A stretch of DNA of 13,375 nucleotides. It comes from an uncultured Lachnospiraceae bacterium. Lineage in GTDB: Bacteria > Bacillota > Clostridia > Lachnospirales > Lachnospiraceae. The notes below the pieces were generated by a model. That model ran no database searches and was not told the DNA's origin. It was given only the letters and a program-made list of their open reading frames with translations. Position 1 is the first letter of the stretch, and each line of letters starts with the position of its first letter. The translations under genes and the position numbers were made by a program. Shown here one piece after another: positions 1 through 7,471 of the stretch. The stretch is from the NCBI GenBank assembly GCA_948438565.1, contig CAOJLW010000032.1:1-13375 (forward strand). Reading direction: 5' to 3'.

Positions 1-1170
1 TTGTTTTTAAAATTGTTCCGGCTGCTGTGCTTTTTGGGACGAACAGAGGAAATGGAGCGGGAATTGGAACGGATGGATTTGTCTTTGCTTTCGGCGCGGG
101 ACAGGAATGCTATTCTTCCTATTTGTATTGAGCAAAAGCTGTATGGGCAGGCGTACCGGATGGTTGAGGCGTATGGTTTTGGCGATGTCCAGCCCGCTGA
201 CCGGGCGTGTCTGTTAAGCAGCCGTATCCAGCAAATCGAATATGCAAACGATCCAGTTTTGGTTTTACTTTGCGCAGATACTTTTTTGGCCGGGAAATAC
301 AGTGAAACGATGTTAAAGTACCTCTGTATGTATTACCAGGGACCGACTAAGGTGATGTCGGCTATTTTTAAAAGCGCGTCGGCATTTCTGTTGGATACGC
401 AGGCGATTGCCGAGCGAATTTTGGTTCAGGCGCTTTTTACGGCTAAATTTATAGCGGATATCGGCGCTATTTATCAAAGCTATGCAGCGAATGGCTGTCG
501 TATGGTAAAAGCCGCTTATCTGACATGGTTTTCTTATTTATGTTTTGTAAAGGATATGATTCCGCCGGACGGGTTTTACGATGCTTTACGCGCCTGGCAG
601 TCGGAAGAAAACGAACTCAACGAGGTGTGCGGCCTGGCCTTGCTTAAATATTATGCGATGTATCCGTCTGTGTTGGAACAGGAAGAGGAGCGGGCGGAGG
701 AGCTGTTAAAAAAGTGCCTGCTTCGGGGACGTTCCTTTGCTTTTTTTAAAAAATTGAGTCATCGTATCATTGCCAAGTACCAGTTGGACGATAAATATTT
801 TATAGAATACCATACCGGCGCGAATCGTCAGGTATGGCTGCACGCAAAGCTGCGGGACACCGACGACTATCAGGTGGAAGAGATGCCGGAGGTGTACGAG
901 GGAATTTATGTGATAGAAAAGATTTTGTTTGCAGATGAGGCGATTCAGTATTATATTTCGGAAGAGCTCGACGGGCAGAAGGCAGTGACCAAAAGCGGGG
1001 TGATTCCGTGTGAGCCTATGCCGTACCGGGATGAGATGAGCCGATATGAAAGGCTCAATGAGATGCTTTTGCTGCATCCAGATCGGGATGCGGAAAGGCT
1101 TTTGGTCAAGATGCGGGAATTTGCGCAGCTGAACTTGGCAGTGGAGACACTGTTTACCATAATAGAATAA
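1..1170 (+). CDS. C-terminal part of a large uncharacterised helical protein (DUF5717-like), 5' end outside window
   Basis: The frame is open from base 1 with no ribosome binding site or convincing start, so this is very probably the last 389 or so residues of a longer protein. Residues 1-258 read as successive amphipathic helix pairs (TPR/HEAT-like in feel, with no repeat unit I could align). Residues about 266-345 become beta-rich (FIEYHTGAN, then GIYVIEKILF and IQYYISEE), and the last 40 are helical again. This order and the C-terminal motifs fit what I remember of DUF5717, a family of roughly 1,000-residue proteins in Lachnospiraceae next to DUF5716 genes. That match is from memory only. 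The TAA stop lies 15 bases before the next gene, so the two are co-transcribed. No signal peptide or catalytic motif is visible in this part. Function unknown; a scaffold or helical-repeat partner of the downstream Hsp70-like protein is an inference. Confidence 0.7.
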   Translation: MFLKLFRLLCFLGRTEEMERELERMDLSLLSARDRNAILPICIEQKLYGQAYRMVEAYGFGDVQPADRACLLSSRIQQIEYANDPVLVLLCADTFLAGKYSETMLKYLCMYYQGPTKVMSAIFKSASAFLLDTQAIAERILVQALFTAKFIADIGAIYQSYAANGCRMVKAAYLTWFSYLCFVKDMIPPDGFYDALRAWQSEENELNEVCGLALLKYYAMYPSVLEQEEERAEELLKKCLLRGRSFAFFKKLSHRIIAKYQLDDKYFIEYHTGANRQVWLHAKLRDTDDYQVEEMPEVYEGIYVIEKILFADEAIQYYISEELDGQKAVTKSGVIPCEPMPYRDEMSRYERLNEMLLLHPDRDAERLLVKMREFAQLNLAVETLFTIIE

Positions 1171-1185
1171 GCCGGAGACGATGGT

Positions 1186-2409
1186 ATGGAAAAGAGATAT
1201 ATTGGCATAGATCTAAATGAAAAATATGCGATGGTCAGCTATTACCGGAAAGGGATGAAGGAACCCGGCACATTGAGTATGGTGGCAGGGAGCGAAGTGT
1301 ATCAAATTCCGCTTTGTATGGCAAAAAAACGCGGGGACAAGCAGTGGCGCTATGGTGAGGAAGCAAAAAAGTGCGCTCGGGCAGGGGACGCTTTTTATGT
1401 GGACGGCCTGTTGAAAAAATCCCTGGCAGGCGAGTCTGTCGAATCAGAAGGGGAGATTTATGATGCGTCGGAGCTTTTCTTTCGTTTTTTAAAAAAGCTT
1501 ATCGGATTGCCATTTAAGTCTGTGGGCGAATTATGGCCGGATAAGCTGGCGATTGTAACAGAGACGATGCATTTAGAGCAGCGTAAGTTATTTGGCATCT
1601 TTGCGGAATGGTGCCATTTTCCGTTGGAGCAGCTTCTGCTATTCGATTATCGGGAAAGTTTTTATTATTATGCCCTCAATCAGCAAACGGAGCTTTGCGC
1701 GCGCGACGTTGCGCTTTACTATTATACGCAGACCAAACTCCTGTGTTGGATATTAAACCACGATAAACGGACGATTCCCCAGGTTGCAACAATCGAAGAG
1801 GGAAGTTATGAGCCGATGCAAGCGGATCGTGATTTGGAGTTTGCCGCTATTGTAGAGAATAGCCTTTCGGGCAGACTGATTTCATCCGTCTATTTAATCG
1901 GAGACGGATTTGACGGGAACTGGATGAAGCGATCTCTGCGCGCTGTCTGCTGCGGCAGACGGGCATTTTTGGGGAAAAACCTGTTTAGCAAAGGGGCTTG
2001 CTATGCGGCTTTTGTAAAAGCGGGACAAAAGGACTGGCCATATCTTTATATGGGGGACAATGAATTAAAGGCCAATGTCTGTTTAAAAGTAAAAGAGAAA
2101 GGCGAAACCGTTTATTTGACGTTGTTAAACGCCGGAGAAAATTGGTATCAGGCTTACGGGGAGTGCGAGGTGATTTTATGCGGCAGCCATACGGTGGATA
2201 TTTGGTTTCGACAGCCAAAGGGCGTCGATTCTTTGATCCGTTCCGTAGAGCTCTCCGGGATGCCAAAAAGGCCGGATCGAACGACGCGCCTTCGGATTGC
2301 CGCAAAACCGGAGTCTGTGGATACGTTTCGGATCACGATTCGGGATCTGGGGTTTGGGGAAATAGTAAAAGCTACGGAACAAATATGGGAAGATACATTT
2401 CAGATATAA
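1186..2409 (+). CDS. Divergent Hsp70/actin-fold protein (DUF5716-like)
   Basis: This 407-residue protein starts at an ATG with GGAG eight bases upstream. Residues 5-20 (YIGIDLNEKYAMVSYY) resemble the phosphate-1 strand of Hsp70 (IGIDLGTTNS), but the usual GTTN loop is replaced. Further landmarks follow Hsp70 order: YGEEAKKCA near 56-64; a stretch at 119-140 (LAIVTET, then EQRKLFGIF) where Hsp70 has ITVPAYF and its QR; VYLIGDGFDGNW at 235-246 like the adenosine motif; and SKGACYAA at 268-275. The phosphate-2 position (DVALYYY, 174-180) has lost the DLGGGT glycines. Residues 290-407 are beta-rich and end in DLGFGEI, which I recall from DUF5716 C-termini. It may bind nucleotide weakly or not at all and act as a pseudo-chaperone or scaffold. 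No membrane segment is seen. The Hsp70-fold call is fairly secure; ATPase activity is doubtful. Confidence 0.75.
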   Translation: MEKRYIGIDLNEKYAMVSYYRKGMKEPGTLSMVAGSEVYQIPLCMAKKRGDKQWRYGEEAKKCARAGDAFYVDGLLKKSLAGESVESEGEIYDASELFFRFLKKLIGLPFKSVGELWPDKLAIVTETMHLEQRKLFGIFAEWCHFPLEQLLLFDYRESFYYYALNQQTELCARDVALYYYTQTKLLCWILNHDKRTIPQVATIEEGSYEPMQADRDLEFAAIVENSLSGRLISSVYLIGDGFDGNWMKRSLRAVCCGRRAFLGKNLFSKGACYAAFVKAGQKDWPYLYMGDNELKANVCLKVKEKGETVYLTLLNAGENWYQAYGECEVILCGSHTVDIWFRQPKGVDSLIRSVELSGMPKRPDRTTRLRIAAKPESVDTFRITIRDLGFGEIVKATEQIWEDTFQI

Positions 2410-2421
2410 AGGGGGGATTGC

Positions 2422-3165
2422 ATGGGACAATTGCTGTTGTGCAGCCATGAGCCTGCGTCTATACCGTATTATATGGAAGCGGCTGCCTTAAATATCTATT
2501 CTTTGGAGGAATTATGTTATTATCTGTTGCGGGAGACCGATACGTTTGGGATATCCTTTCTGGATGATGAGCTGATAGAATGGATTCAAAACGAATTAAA
2601 GCTGCCGGTTCTGGCAAAACGTCTGCAAAAGCAAAAAGCAGAAGGGGGCGGTTTGGCGGAATTTGTATCTCTGCTTGTCTCCGGGTGCAATTATTGTACG
2701 CCACAGGAGGTGGAGACATTAAAAGAGTTTCTGGGGGCGTTTGAGGACAAAAGTGAAGTGGAATGCAAAAAGATCCGAATAGACAGGCTGTTAGCCAGGA
2801 AGAGGTATCGGATTTGCATTGCGGAATATACCAGGCTTTTATATACGCCCGGGGTAGACGGAGCGTTTGCCGGAGATATTTATCACAATCTGGGAACGGC
2901 GTACGCGGGGTTATTCTTTTTTACGGAAGCCGCCGAGTGTTATCAGAAGGCTTATCAAAGAAACCAGAATCCGCTGTCCCAAAAGCAGCAGGAGGCGGCT
3001 TTGCGCCTGGCAAAGGGAGAAAATGGGTTTCAAGAGGCCGTCGTAGAAGATATGGCTGAGAGGCCCCAAGAGGTTTTGGGACAATGGAAGGAAGCATATA
3101 GCAATAGCGTGCAGACGCATCCGTATGATAGCGGGGAACCATCAATGCCGATGCAATGCAGATAG
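2422..3165 (+). CDS. Uncharacterised protein with one clear TPR
   Basis: The ATG at 2422 follows AAGGGGGG, 12 bases after the stop of the Hsp70-like gene. The 247-residue product is soluble by eye. Its N-terminal 70 residues (MGQLLLCSHEPA, then YSLEELCYYLLRETD) look like a conserved domain I associate with Lachnospiraceae neighbours of DUF5716 genes. Residues 120-140 (IDRLLARKRYRICIAEYTRLL) could be a degenerate repeat. Residues 151-184 form a good TPR: GDIYHNLGTAYAGLFFFTEA, then AECYQKAYQRNQNP. The C-terminal 35 residues are low in hydrophobic residues and probably disordered. TPR domains often bind Hsp70 tails or client proteins, so the position directly after an Hsp70-like gene suggests a partner role; that is inference. 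The protein has several cysteines (C7, C32, C89, C92, C115, C132, C173, C246), but only C89/C92 are closely spaced and no metal site is evident. Confidence 0.75.
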   Translation: MGQLLLCSHEPASIPYYMEAAALNIYSLEELCYYLLRETDTFGISFLDDELIEWIQNELKLPVLAKRLQKQKAEGGGLAEFVSLLVSGCNYCTPQEVETLKEFLGAFEDKSEVECKKIRIDRLLARKRYRICIAEYTRLLYTPGVDGAFAGDIYHNLGTAYAGLFFFTEAAECYQKAYQRNQNPLSQKQQEAALRLAKGENGFQEAVVEDMAERPQEVLGQWKEAYSNSVQTHPYDSGEPSMPMQCR

Positions 3166-3183
3166 TTACGGAAAGGGTCGGAC

Positions 3184-4374
3184 ATGGGATTTTTTACGCG
3201 AAAAAAAAAGCAGAAACAATTAGCGCCGGAAAAGCGTCTACAAGAGAATTTGGGCAGACAAAGCAGGCAGACAGAAGGGATTGCTGACGAGGACTATAAA
3301 GACAAAAAAAAGGTGCAGCATCATATTATCCGCTGTTTTGAGCAGATGATTGAAGCCAATAAAGAAATCAAGGAACAGCGGGATGAATATCGGATGGTGA
3401 CGGATTATTTAAGCGATATCCAGGTTTTAGAGGAGCTTCCGGATGAAGATTGGGAAGAAATCCGCAATGTGGCGGACAATGTCCAGAATTTAAACCGTAA
3501 GCGCGACGAATATCAAAATGCCGAAAAACGGATTTCGGATACGCAGTTCGTCCAGATGCAGCAGGAAGAAGAGCGGATGCCGGGCGCGATTTTACGGCTG
3601 CAATCCAATGAAGCGTATCAGAATGTCGTAAAAAAAGATATGAATTACCTGGAAGGGGAAAAAACAGAATGGCATTATAATAAACTGGAGCTGATGCATC
3701 AGCAGAAAATCCTGCGGAACCTTTCTATGATCTTGTTAGGCGTATTTATTATGAGTATGGCCGTTTTGTTGGTATTGCAGATAGGATTCCAGGAAGACAC
3801 GACGTATGCGTGGATGAGTATTTTTTTTATCGCGGCTGTGGGCGGGTTTGCCATTTATCTGAAAATGAGCTGGAATCAGACAGAAATCCAGCGTTCGGAG
3901 GTCAATCTCAATCATGCGATTGTCCTATTGAATAAAGTCAAATTTAAATATGTCAATGTGACCAATGCAGTAGATTACGTTACCGAAAAATATCATGTAA
4001 AAAATTCCTATGAGTTGAATTATCTGTGGGAACAGTATTTAAATGAGGTAAAAGAGCGGGAAAAATTTAAACAGGCCAATGAAGATTTGGAGTATTACAA
4101 TGGAAAGCTGGTGCAGCTTTTGCGCCGATACCGTTTATATGACGCCCGGGTATGGACCAATCAATCTTCGGCTCTGATGGATAAAAAAGAAATGGTGGAG
4201 GTAAAGCACCATTTGATTGTGCGAAGGCAGAAGCTGCGTTCCCAGATGGAATATAATTCCCAAATCATCCGGGAACGCAGGACTGAAATTGATCAGATTT
4301 TAAAGAAGCAAAACCTAAATTCACCGGAAATACGTGAAATTATCAATTCGATTGACCAGTTGGATATGGCATAG
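3184..4374 (+). CDS. Coiled-coil protein with a two-helix membrane hairpin, unknown function
   Basis: This 396-residue protein starts at ATG 3184, preceded by GAAAGGG, 18 bases after the previous stop. It begins with a very basic stretch (MGFFTRKKKQKQ), then about 130 charged, heptad-like residues. Two hydrophobic segments follow at about 180-200 (LSMILLGVFIMSMAVLLVLQ) and 209-227 (AWMSIFFIAAVGGFAIYL), joined by a short loop. From about 230 to 375 there is again long helical, charged sequence. Both long arms should lie in the cytoplasm, with only the loop outside, so the protein would be a membrane anchor with two cytoplasmic coiled-coil arms. No enzyme motif is seen. Because it is in the same operon as the Hsp70-like and TPR proteins, it could tether that complex to the membrane (inference). 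I do not recognise a named family. Confidence 0.75.
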   Translation: MGFFTRKKKQKQLAPEKRLQENLGRQSRQTEGIADEDYKDKKKVQHHIIRCFEQMIEANKEIKEQRDEYRMVTDYLSDIQVLEELPDEDWEEIRNVADNVQNLNRKRDEYQNAEKRISDTQFVQMQQEEERMPGAILRLQSNEAYQNVVKKDMNYLEGEKTEWHYNKLELMHQQKILRNLSMILLGVFIMSMAVLLVLQIGFQEDTTYAWMSIFFIAAVGGFAIYLKMSWNQTEIQRSEVNLNHAIVLLNKVKFKYVNVTNAVDYVTEKYHVKNSYELNYLWEQYLNEVKEREKFKQANEDLEYYNGKLVQLLRRYRLYDARVWTNQSSALMDKKEMVEVKHHLIVRRQKLRSQMEYNSQIIRERRTEIDQILKKQNLNSPEIREIINSIDQLDMA

Positions 4375-4387
4375 AAAGGGGATCTGG

Positions 4388-4831
4388 ATGGAAAAAGGCA
4401 AGCAGGCTGAGGAATTGTTTGTAACAGGATATAATTGCGCGCAGTCGGTGGTAGGCGCATTTGCCACAGAGATGGGGATGGATTTTGATGCGGCGGTAAA
4501 AATGGCTTCTTCGTTTGGAGGAGGCATGGGGCGGATGCGCGAAGTCTGCGGGGCGGTTAGCGGAATGTTTTTGGCGGCCGGAGCAATGTATGGCTATGAC
4601 GCGCCCAACGATCATACGGCGAAAAAGGAGCATTATGAACGCGTCCAGTTGTTGGCTGAAAAGTTTCGGGAGCAGACCGGCAGCATTATTTGCAGAGAGC
4701 TTTTAGGAATAGAGGGAAAGGACAGCCGTCCGACGCCAAGTGCGCGTACCGGAGAATATTATCAAAAACGCCCCTGCGCCAAAATGGTAAGCCTGGCGGC
4801 AGAGATTTTGGAAGAATATGGCAGAACATAA
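4388..4831 (+). CDS. C_GCAxxG_C_C family protein (four-cysteine redox-type protein)
   Basis: The 147-residue product is read from ATG 4388, which has GAAAGGGGAT just upstream. An in-frame ATG 18 codons earlier lies inside the end of the preceding gene and has no good binding site, so it was rejected. The family signature is complete: GYNCAQSV with C17; a glycine-rich stretch GGGMG at 44-48; VCGAVSG with C54; C102 (ICRELLG); and C130 (RPCAKMV). The members I know of are small cytoplasmic proteins of unproven function in anaerobes, thought from the conserved cysteines to bind metal or take part in redox chemistry. The gap to the preceding gene is 13 bases, so it is co-transcribed with the uncharacterised block, although it may be a passenger rather than a component. 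Length is normal for the family and no key residue is missing. Confidence 0.88.
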   Translation: MEKGKQAEELFVTGYNCAQSVVGAFATEMGMDFDAAVKMASSFGGGMGRMREVCGAVSGMFLAAGAMYGYDAPNDHTAKKEHYERVQLLAEKFREQTGSIICRELLGIEGKDSRPTPSARTGEYYQKRPCAKMVSLAAEILEEYGRT

Positions 4832-4861
4832 TTTGTTCATAATTCTATCAAAAACAGAACA
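4824..4861. repeat. GAACA/TGTTC inverted repeat with a third half-site
   Basis: GAACA (4824-4828) and TGTTC (4834-4838) form an inverted repeat with 5 bases between them, straddling the stop codon of the C_GCAxxG gene. A second GAACA lies at 4857-4861 within a repeated CAGAACATA (4822-4830 and 4855-4863). It is upstream of the htrA-like gene and could be an operator. It is not a LexA box, because the spacing between GAAC and GTTC is 7 rather than 4. Short AT-rich repeats also arise by chance, so this is weak. I found no convincing sigma-A promoter in the 108-base gap 4832-4939. Confidence 0.25.
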
Positions 4862-4939
4862 TAGATTGGCATTAAACTACTCCTTGTAAACGAAAAAAAG
4901 ATGGACATTTCGATAAGCGAATTTGAAAGGAGTATTTTT

Positions 4940-6136
4940 ATGGGTAGATATCGTTTTTTTAGTAAATTGACAAAATGTGTTGCTTTTGCATTGGTTTTTG
5001 GCGTTGTCGGAGGCACGGCTTTTTCCGGAGCCAATTATTTTCTGGCGGATCATTTGACAGGAAAAGTTACGGAGGATATAAGCGAAGAGGTGGATACGTC
5101 CAAGATACAGCCTGCCAGTACGTCGGCGACCACTAAATCCACAGATATTTCCGGTATTGTAGAAGGGGCGATGCCATCCGTAGTGGCCATAACCAGTATG
5201 ACCCAGCAGGAAATCCGAAGCTTTTTCGGTCAGGGGCAGACCATCGAAAGTGAAAGCAGCGGTTCCGGTATTCTGGTCAATGAGGATGAATCGTATTTGT
5301 ATATTGCAACCAATAACCATGTGGTGCAAGGCGCAAGCGCTCTGACCGTACAGTTTGCGGACGACTCTACAGCTCCGGCGACCGTGCGCGGCACGGATTC
5401 GACCAGTGATTTGGCGGTGGTGCAGGTCGATTTGTCCGATTTGACGGAGGAGACGAAACAGGCCATTCAAATAGCGGCAATCGGGGACTCGGATGCGGTT
5501 TCCGTCGGGGATGCGGCAATTGCAATCGGCAATGCGCTCGGGTATGGCCAGTCGGTTACTACGGGCGTTATCAGCGCGCTGGGTCGGGAAGTGACTTTTC
5601 AGGATGAGACGACCAGCCAGACGATTTCCAGCCGCCTGATTCAGACGGATGCGGCAATCAACCCCGGTAACAGCGGCGGCGCGTTGCTAAATGCGGACGG
5701 TAAAGTGATCGGCATCAATTCCTCCAAATATTCCGATACGGATGTGGAAGGTATGGGATTTGCCATTCCTATGGAAACGGCGCAGCCGATTTTAGAGGAT
5801 TTGATTGCAAATGGGAAAACGACGACGACGGGAACCCCTTATCTGGGCATCTATGGCGTAGATGTGACGGAAGAAGTATCCGGACAGTACCAGATGCCAA
5901 AGGGCGTTTATGTAGCGCAGGTTGTAAAAGGAAGCGGCGCTGAAACGGCAGGGATTATAGCGGGCAATATTATTACGAAAATCGATGATCAGGAAGTCGT
6001 ATCGATGGAGGAACTGAAATCCTGTATCAGCGAATATAAAGTCGGAGATACCGTAACGCTGACCGTGAAGATTGCCAATAACGGCTCTTATCTGGAAAAA
6101 GAAGTCGCCGTTACATTAACCGGCCAAAATTCTTGA
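4940..6136 (+). CDS. Membrane-anchored HtrA/DegP-type serine protease with PDZ domain
   Basis: A trypsin-fold protease of the HtrA family, expected at the outer face of the membrane in protein quality control. I chose ATG 4940 (398 residues) because GAAAGGAG precedes it at good spacing; the in-frame ATG at 4901 has no binding site and adds only 13 residues. Residues 11-30 form a signal-anchor (CVAFALVFGVVGGTAF), followed by a polar Ser/Thr-rich linker to about 70. The catalytic triad is intact: H127 in ATNNHVV, D157 in TSDLAVV, S245 in NPGNSGGAL. A single PDZ domain covers about 300-395, with its binding loop near YLGI (301-304). Length and layout match Firmicutes HtrA proteins. It lies 108 bases after the C_GCAxxG gene with no visible terminator between them, so read-through from the upstream operon is possible. 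The exact paralogue (HtrA, HtrB or YyxA-like) cannot be told. Confidence 0.92.
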   Translation: MGRYRFFSKLTKCVAFALVFGVVGGTAFSGANYFLADHLTGKVTEDISEEVDTSKIQPASTSATTKSTDISGIVEGAMPSVVAITSMTQQEIRSFFGQGQTIESESSGSGILVNEDESYLYIATNNHVVQGASALTVQFADDSTAPATVRGTDSTSDLAVVQVDLSDLTEETKQAIQIAAIGDSDAVSVGDAAIAIGNALGYGQSVTTGVISALGREVTFQDETTSQTISSRLIQTDAAINPGNSGGALLNADGKVIGINSSKYSDTDVEGMGFAIPMETAQPILEDLIANGKTTTTGTPYLGIYGVDVTEEVSGQYQMPKGVYVAQVVKGSGAETAGIIAGNIITKIDDQEVVSMEELKSCISEYKVGDTVTLTVKIANNGSYLEKEVAVTLTGQNS

Positions 6137-6161
6137 CATCTGCTCCAAATGGTGATAAAAT
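6133..6161 (+). promoter_or_regulatory. Sigma-A promoter for the cysteine desulfurase operon
   Basis: A perfect -35 box TTGACA (6133-6138), exactly 17 bases of spacer, and -10 box TAAAAT (6156-6161) preceded by TG at 6153-6154, an extended -10. The -35 box contains the TGA stop codon of the htrA-like gene. Transcription should begin near 6168, about 104 bases before the ATG of the cysteine desulfurase gene. Call based on consensus match only. Confidence 0.8.
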
Positions 6162-6179
6162 CCAAATAGTAAATCTGTA

Positions 6180-6208
6180 TTGGGTCTGCCAATCGATGGC
6201 AGACCCAA
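6180..6208 (+). promoter_or_regulatory. Perfect 11-bp stem-loop in the leader of the cysteine desulfurase operon
   Basis: The left arm TTGGGTCTGCC (6180-6190) and right arm GGCAGACCCAA (6198-6208) pair perfectly around a 7-base loop (AATCGAT). It starts about 12 bases after the predicted transcription start. The following bases (GTTTACAATT) are only a weak U-run, so it is a poor intrinsic terminator as written. It could end htrA transcripts inefficiently, stabilise the 5' end of the nifS-nifU message, or take part in attenuation. No matching regulator or known riboswitch is recognised. Confidence 0.6.
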
Positions 6209-6271
6209 GTTTACAATTAAAAAACATACTAATCCTATATGGAATATATATAAAAGAAAGAAGGTAGAACG

Positions 6272-7471
6272 ATGAAGCCATTTTTGTATTTGGATAATGC
6301 GGCGACCACGCAAATGGATCCAGAGGTGTTTGAAAGCATGAAGCCGTATTTTATGGAATATTATGGAAATCCATCCAGCATCTATCAGGTGGCGCAGGAG
6401 TGCAGACGCGCCATAGAGGATGCGCGGCAGGAAGTGGCGGCGGTTATTGGCGCAAGGCCGGAAGAAATTTATTTTACCTCGGGCGGAAGCGAGTCGGACA
6501 ACTGGGCCATCCAGGCGGCTGCACAGGCCAACCGAAAGAAGGGGAAGCATATCATTACATCCAAAATTGAGCACCATGCGGTGTTGCATACCTGTGCATA
6601 TTTGGAGACGCAGGGGTATGAAGTGACCTATTTGGATGTGGATGAATACGGAATTGTGGATTTAGCGCAGTTACGGGAGTCGATCCGTCCGGATACGGTT
6701 TTAATTTCCGTAATGGCTGCCAATAATGAAATTGGGAGTATCCAGCCGATTGCGGAGATTGGAAAAATCGCCAGAGAGTATGGCGTTTTGTTCCATACGG
6801 ATGCGGTACAGGCGTATGGACATATCCCTCTGGACGTGGAAGCGATGCAGATTGATTTATTGAGCGCAAGCGCGCATAAAATCCATGGACCCAAAGGCGT
6901 AGGGATGCTGTATATCCGAAAAGGGGTCAAGCTGATGCCGTTGATGCATGGCGGCGCGCAGGAACGAAGAAAGCGCGCCGGGACGCACAATGTTCCTGGG
7001 ATTGTTGGGTTTGGCGCAGCGGCCAGACGCGCTCAAGCGGGTATGCAGGAAGCTATGGAACGCCAAAGCCGTCTGCGGGATTATGTGATTGGCCGGATTG
7101 AAACCGAGATTCCATTTGCCATATTAAATGGGCATCGGACAAAACGCCTGCCCAATAATGCGCATATCTGTTTTCGGTTTATCGAAGGGGAATCCATGTT
7201 GATTTTATTGGATGAAGCCGGGATTTGCGCATCCAGCGGTTCGGCATGTACATCTGGTTCGTTGGATCCATCTCATGTCCTTTTGGCGATTGGCCGCCCA
7301 CATGAAATTGCGCATGGCTCGCTGCGTCTGACCTTGTCCGATGCGGTGACGAAGGAGGATTTGGATGGCGCCGTCGAAGCATTAAAAGGGATTGTGGCGC
7401 GGCTGCGCGATATGTCTCCGTTATATGAAGATTATTTAAAAAAACAGCAGGAGGATGCATATGTACAGTGA
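6272..7471 (+). CDS. nifS: Cysteine desulfurase (NifS/IscS type)
   Basis: A pyridoxal phosphate enzyme that takes sulfur from L-cysteine, releasing alanine and forming a persulfide for Fe-S cluster assembly. The 399-residue length is normal. Landmarks: LDNAATT at 7-13; EHHAVL (100-105) with the ring-stacking histidine H101; FHTDAVQ (174-180) with cofactor residues D177 and Q180; SAHKIHGPKG (200-209) with PLP-binding K203; RAGTHN at 235-240; and the loop SSGSACTSGS (321-330) carrying catalytic C326. The long cysteine loop places it in group I (NifS/IscS) rather than the SufS type. ATG 6272 has AAGAAGG upstream. The end overlaps the scaffold gene by 11 bases, implying coupled translation. No IscR-type regulator is next to it in this window. 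The symbol denotes the family; iscS would be equally defensible. Confidence 0.95.
   Translation: MKPFLYLDNAATTQMDPEVFESMKPYFMEYYGNPSSIYQVAQECRRAIEDARQEVAAVIGARPEEIYFTSGGSESDNWAIQAAAQANRKKGKHIITSKIEHHAVLHTCAYLETQGYEVTYLDVDEYGIVDLAQLRESIRPDTVLISVMAANNEIGSIQPIAEIGKIAREYGVLFHTDAVQAYGHIPLDVEAMQIDLLSASAHKIHGPKGVGMLYIRKGVKLMPLMHGGAQERRKRAGTHNVPGIVGFGAAARRAQAGMQEAMERQSRLRDYVIGRIETEIPFAILNGHRTKRLPNNAHICFRFIEGESMLILLDEAGICASSGSACTSGSLDPSHVLLAIGRPHEIAHGSLRLTLSDAVTKEDLDGAVEALKGIVARLRDMSPLYEDYLKKQQEDAYVQ

Noticed and set aside
4334..4387. Longer N-terminus for the C_GCAxxG protein starting at 4334
   Set aside because: It lies inside the end of the coiled-coil gene with no binding site, while ATG 4388 has a good GAAAGGGG and begins right before the conserved family sequence.
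4829..4838. LexA (SOS) box upstream of the HtrA-like gene
   Set aside because: The GAAC and GTTC halves are 7 bases apart; Firmicutes LexA sites have 4.
4866..4890. Promoter for the HtrA-like gene (TTGGCA ... TGTAAA)
   Set aside because: The spacer is only about 13 bases and the -10 match is poor.
4877..5470. Long minus-strand ORF antisense to the HtrA-like gene
   Set aside because: The + strand carries an unmistakable protease with intact triad, and the antisense product shows no family motif or plausible binding site.
6210..6241. Second promoter for the cysteine desulfurase gene (TTTACA ... TATATG)
   Set aside because: The spacer is about 20 bases, too long, and a near-perfect promoter lies at 6133-6161.
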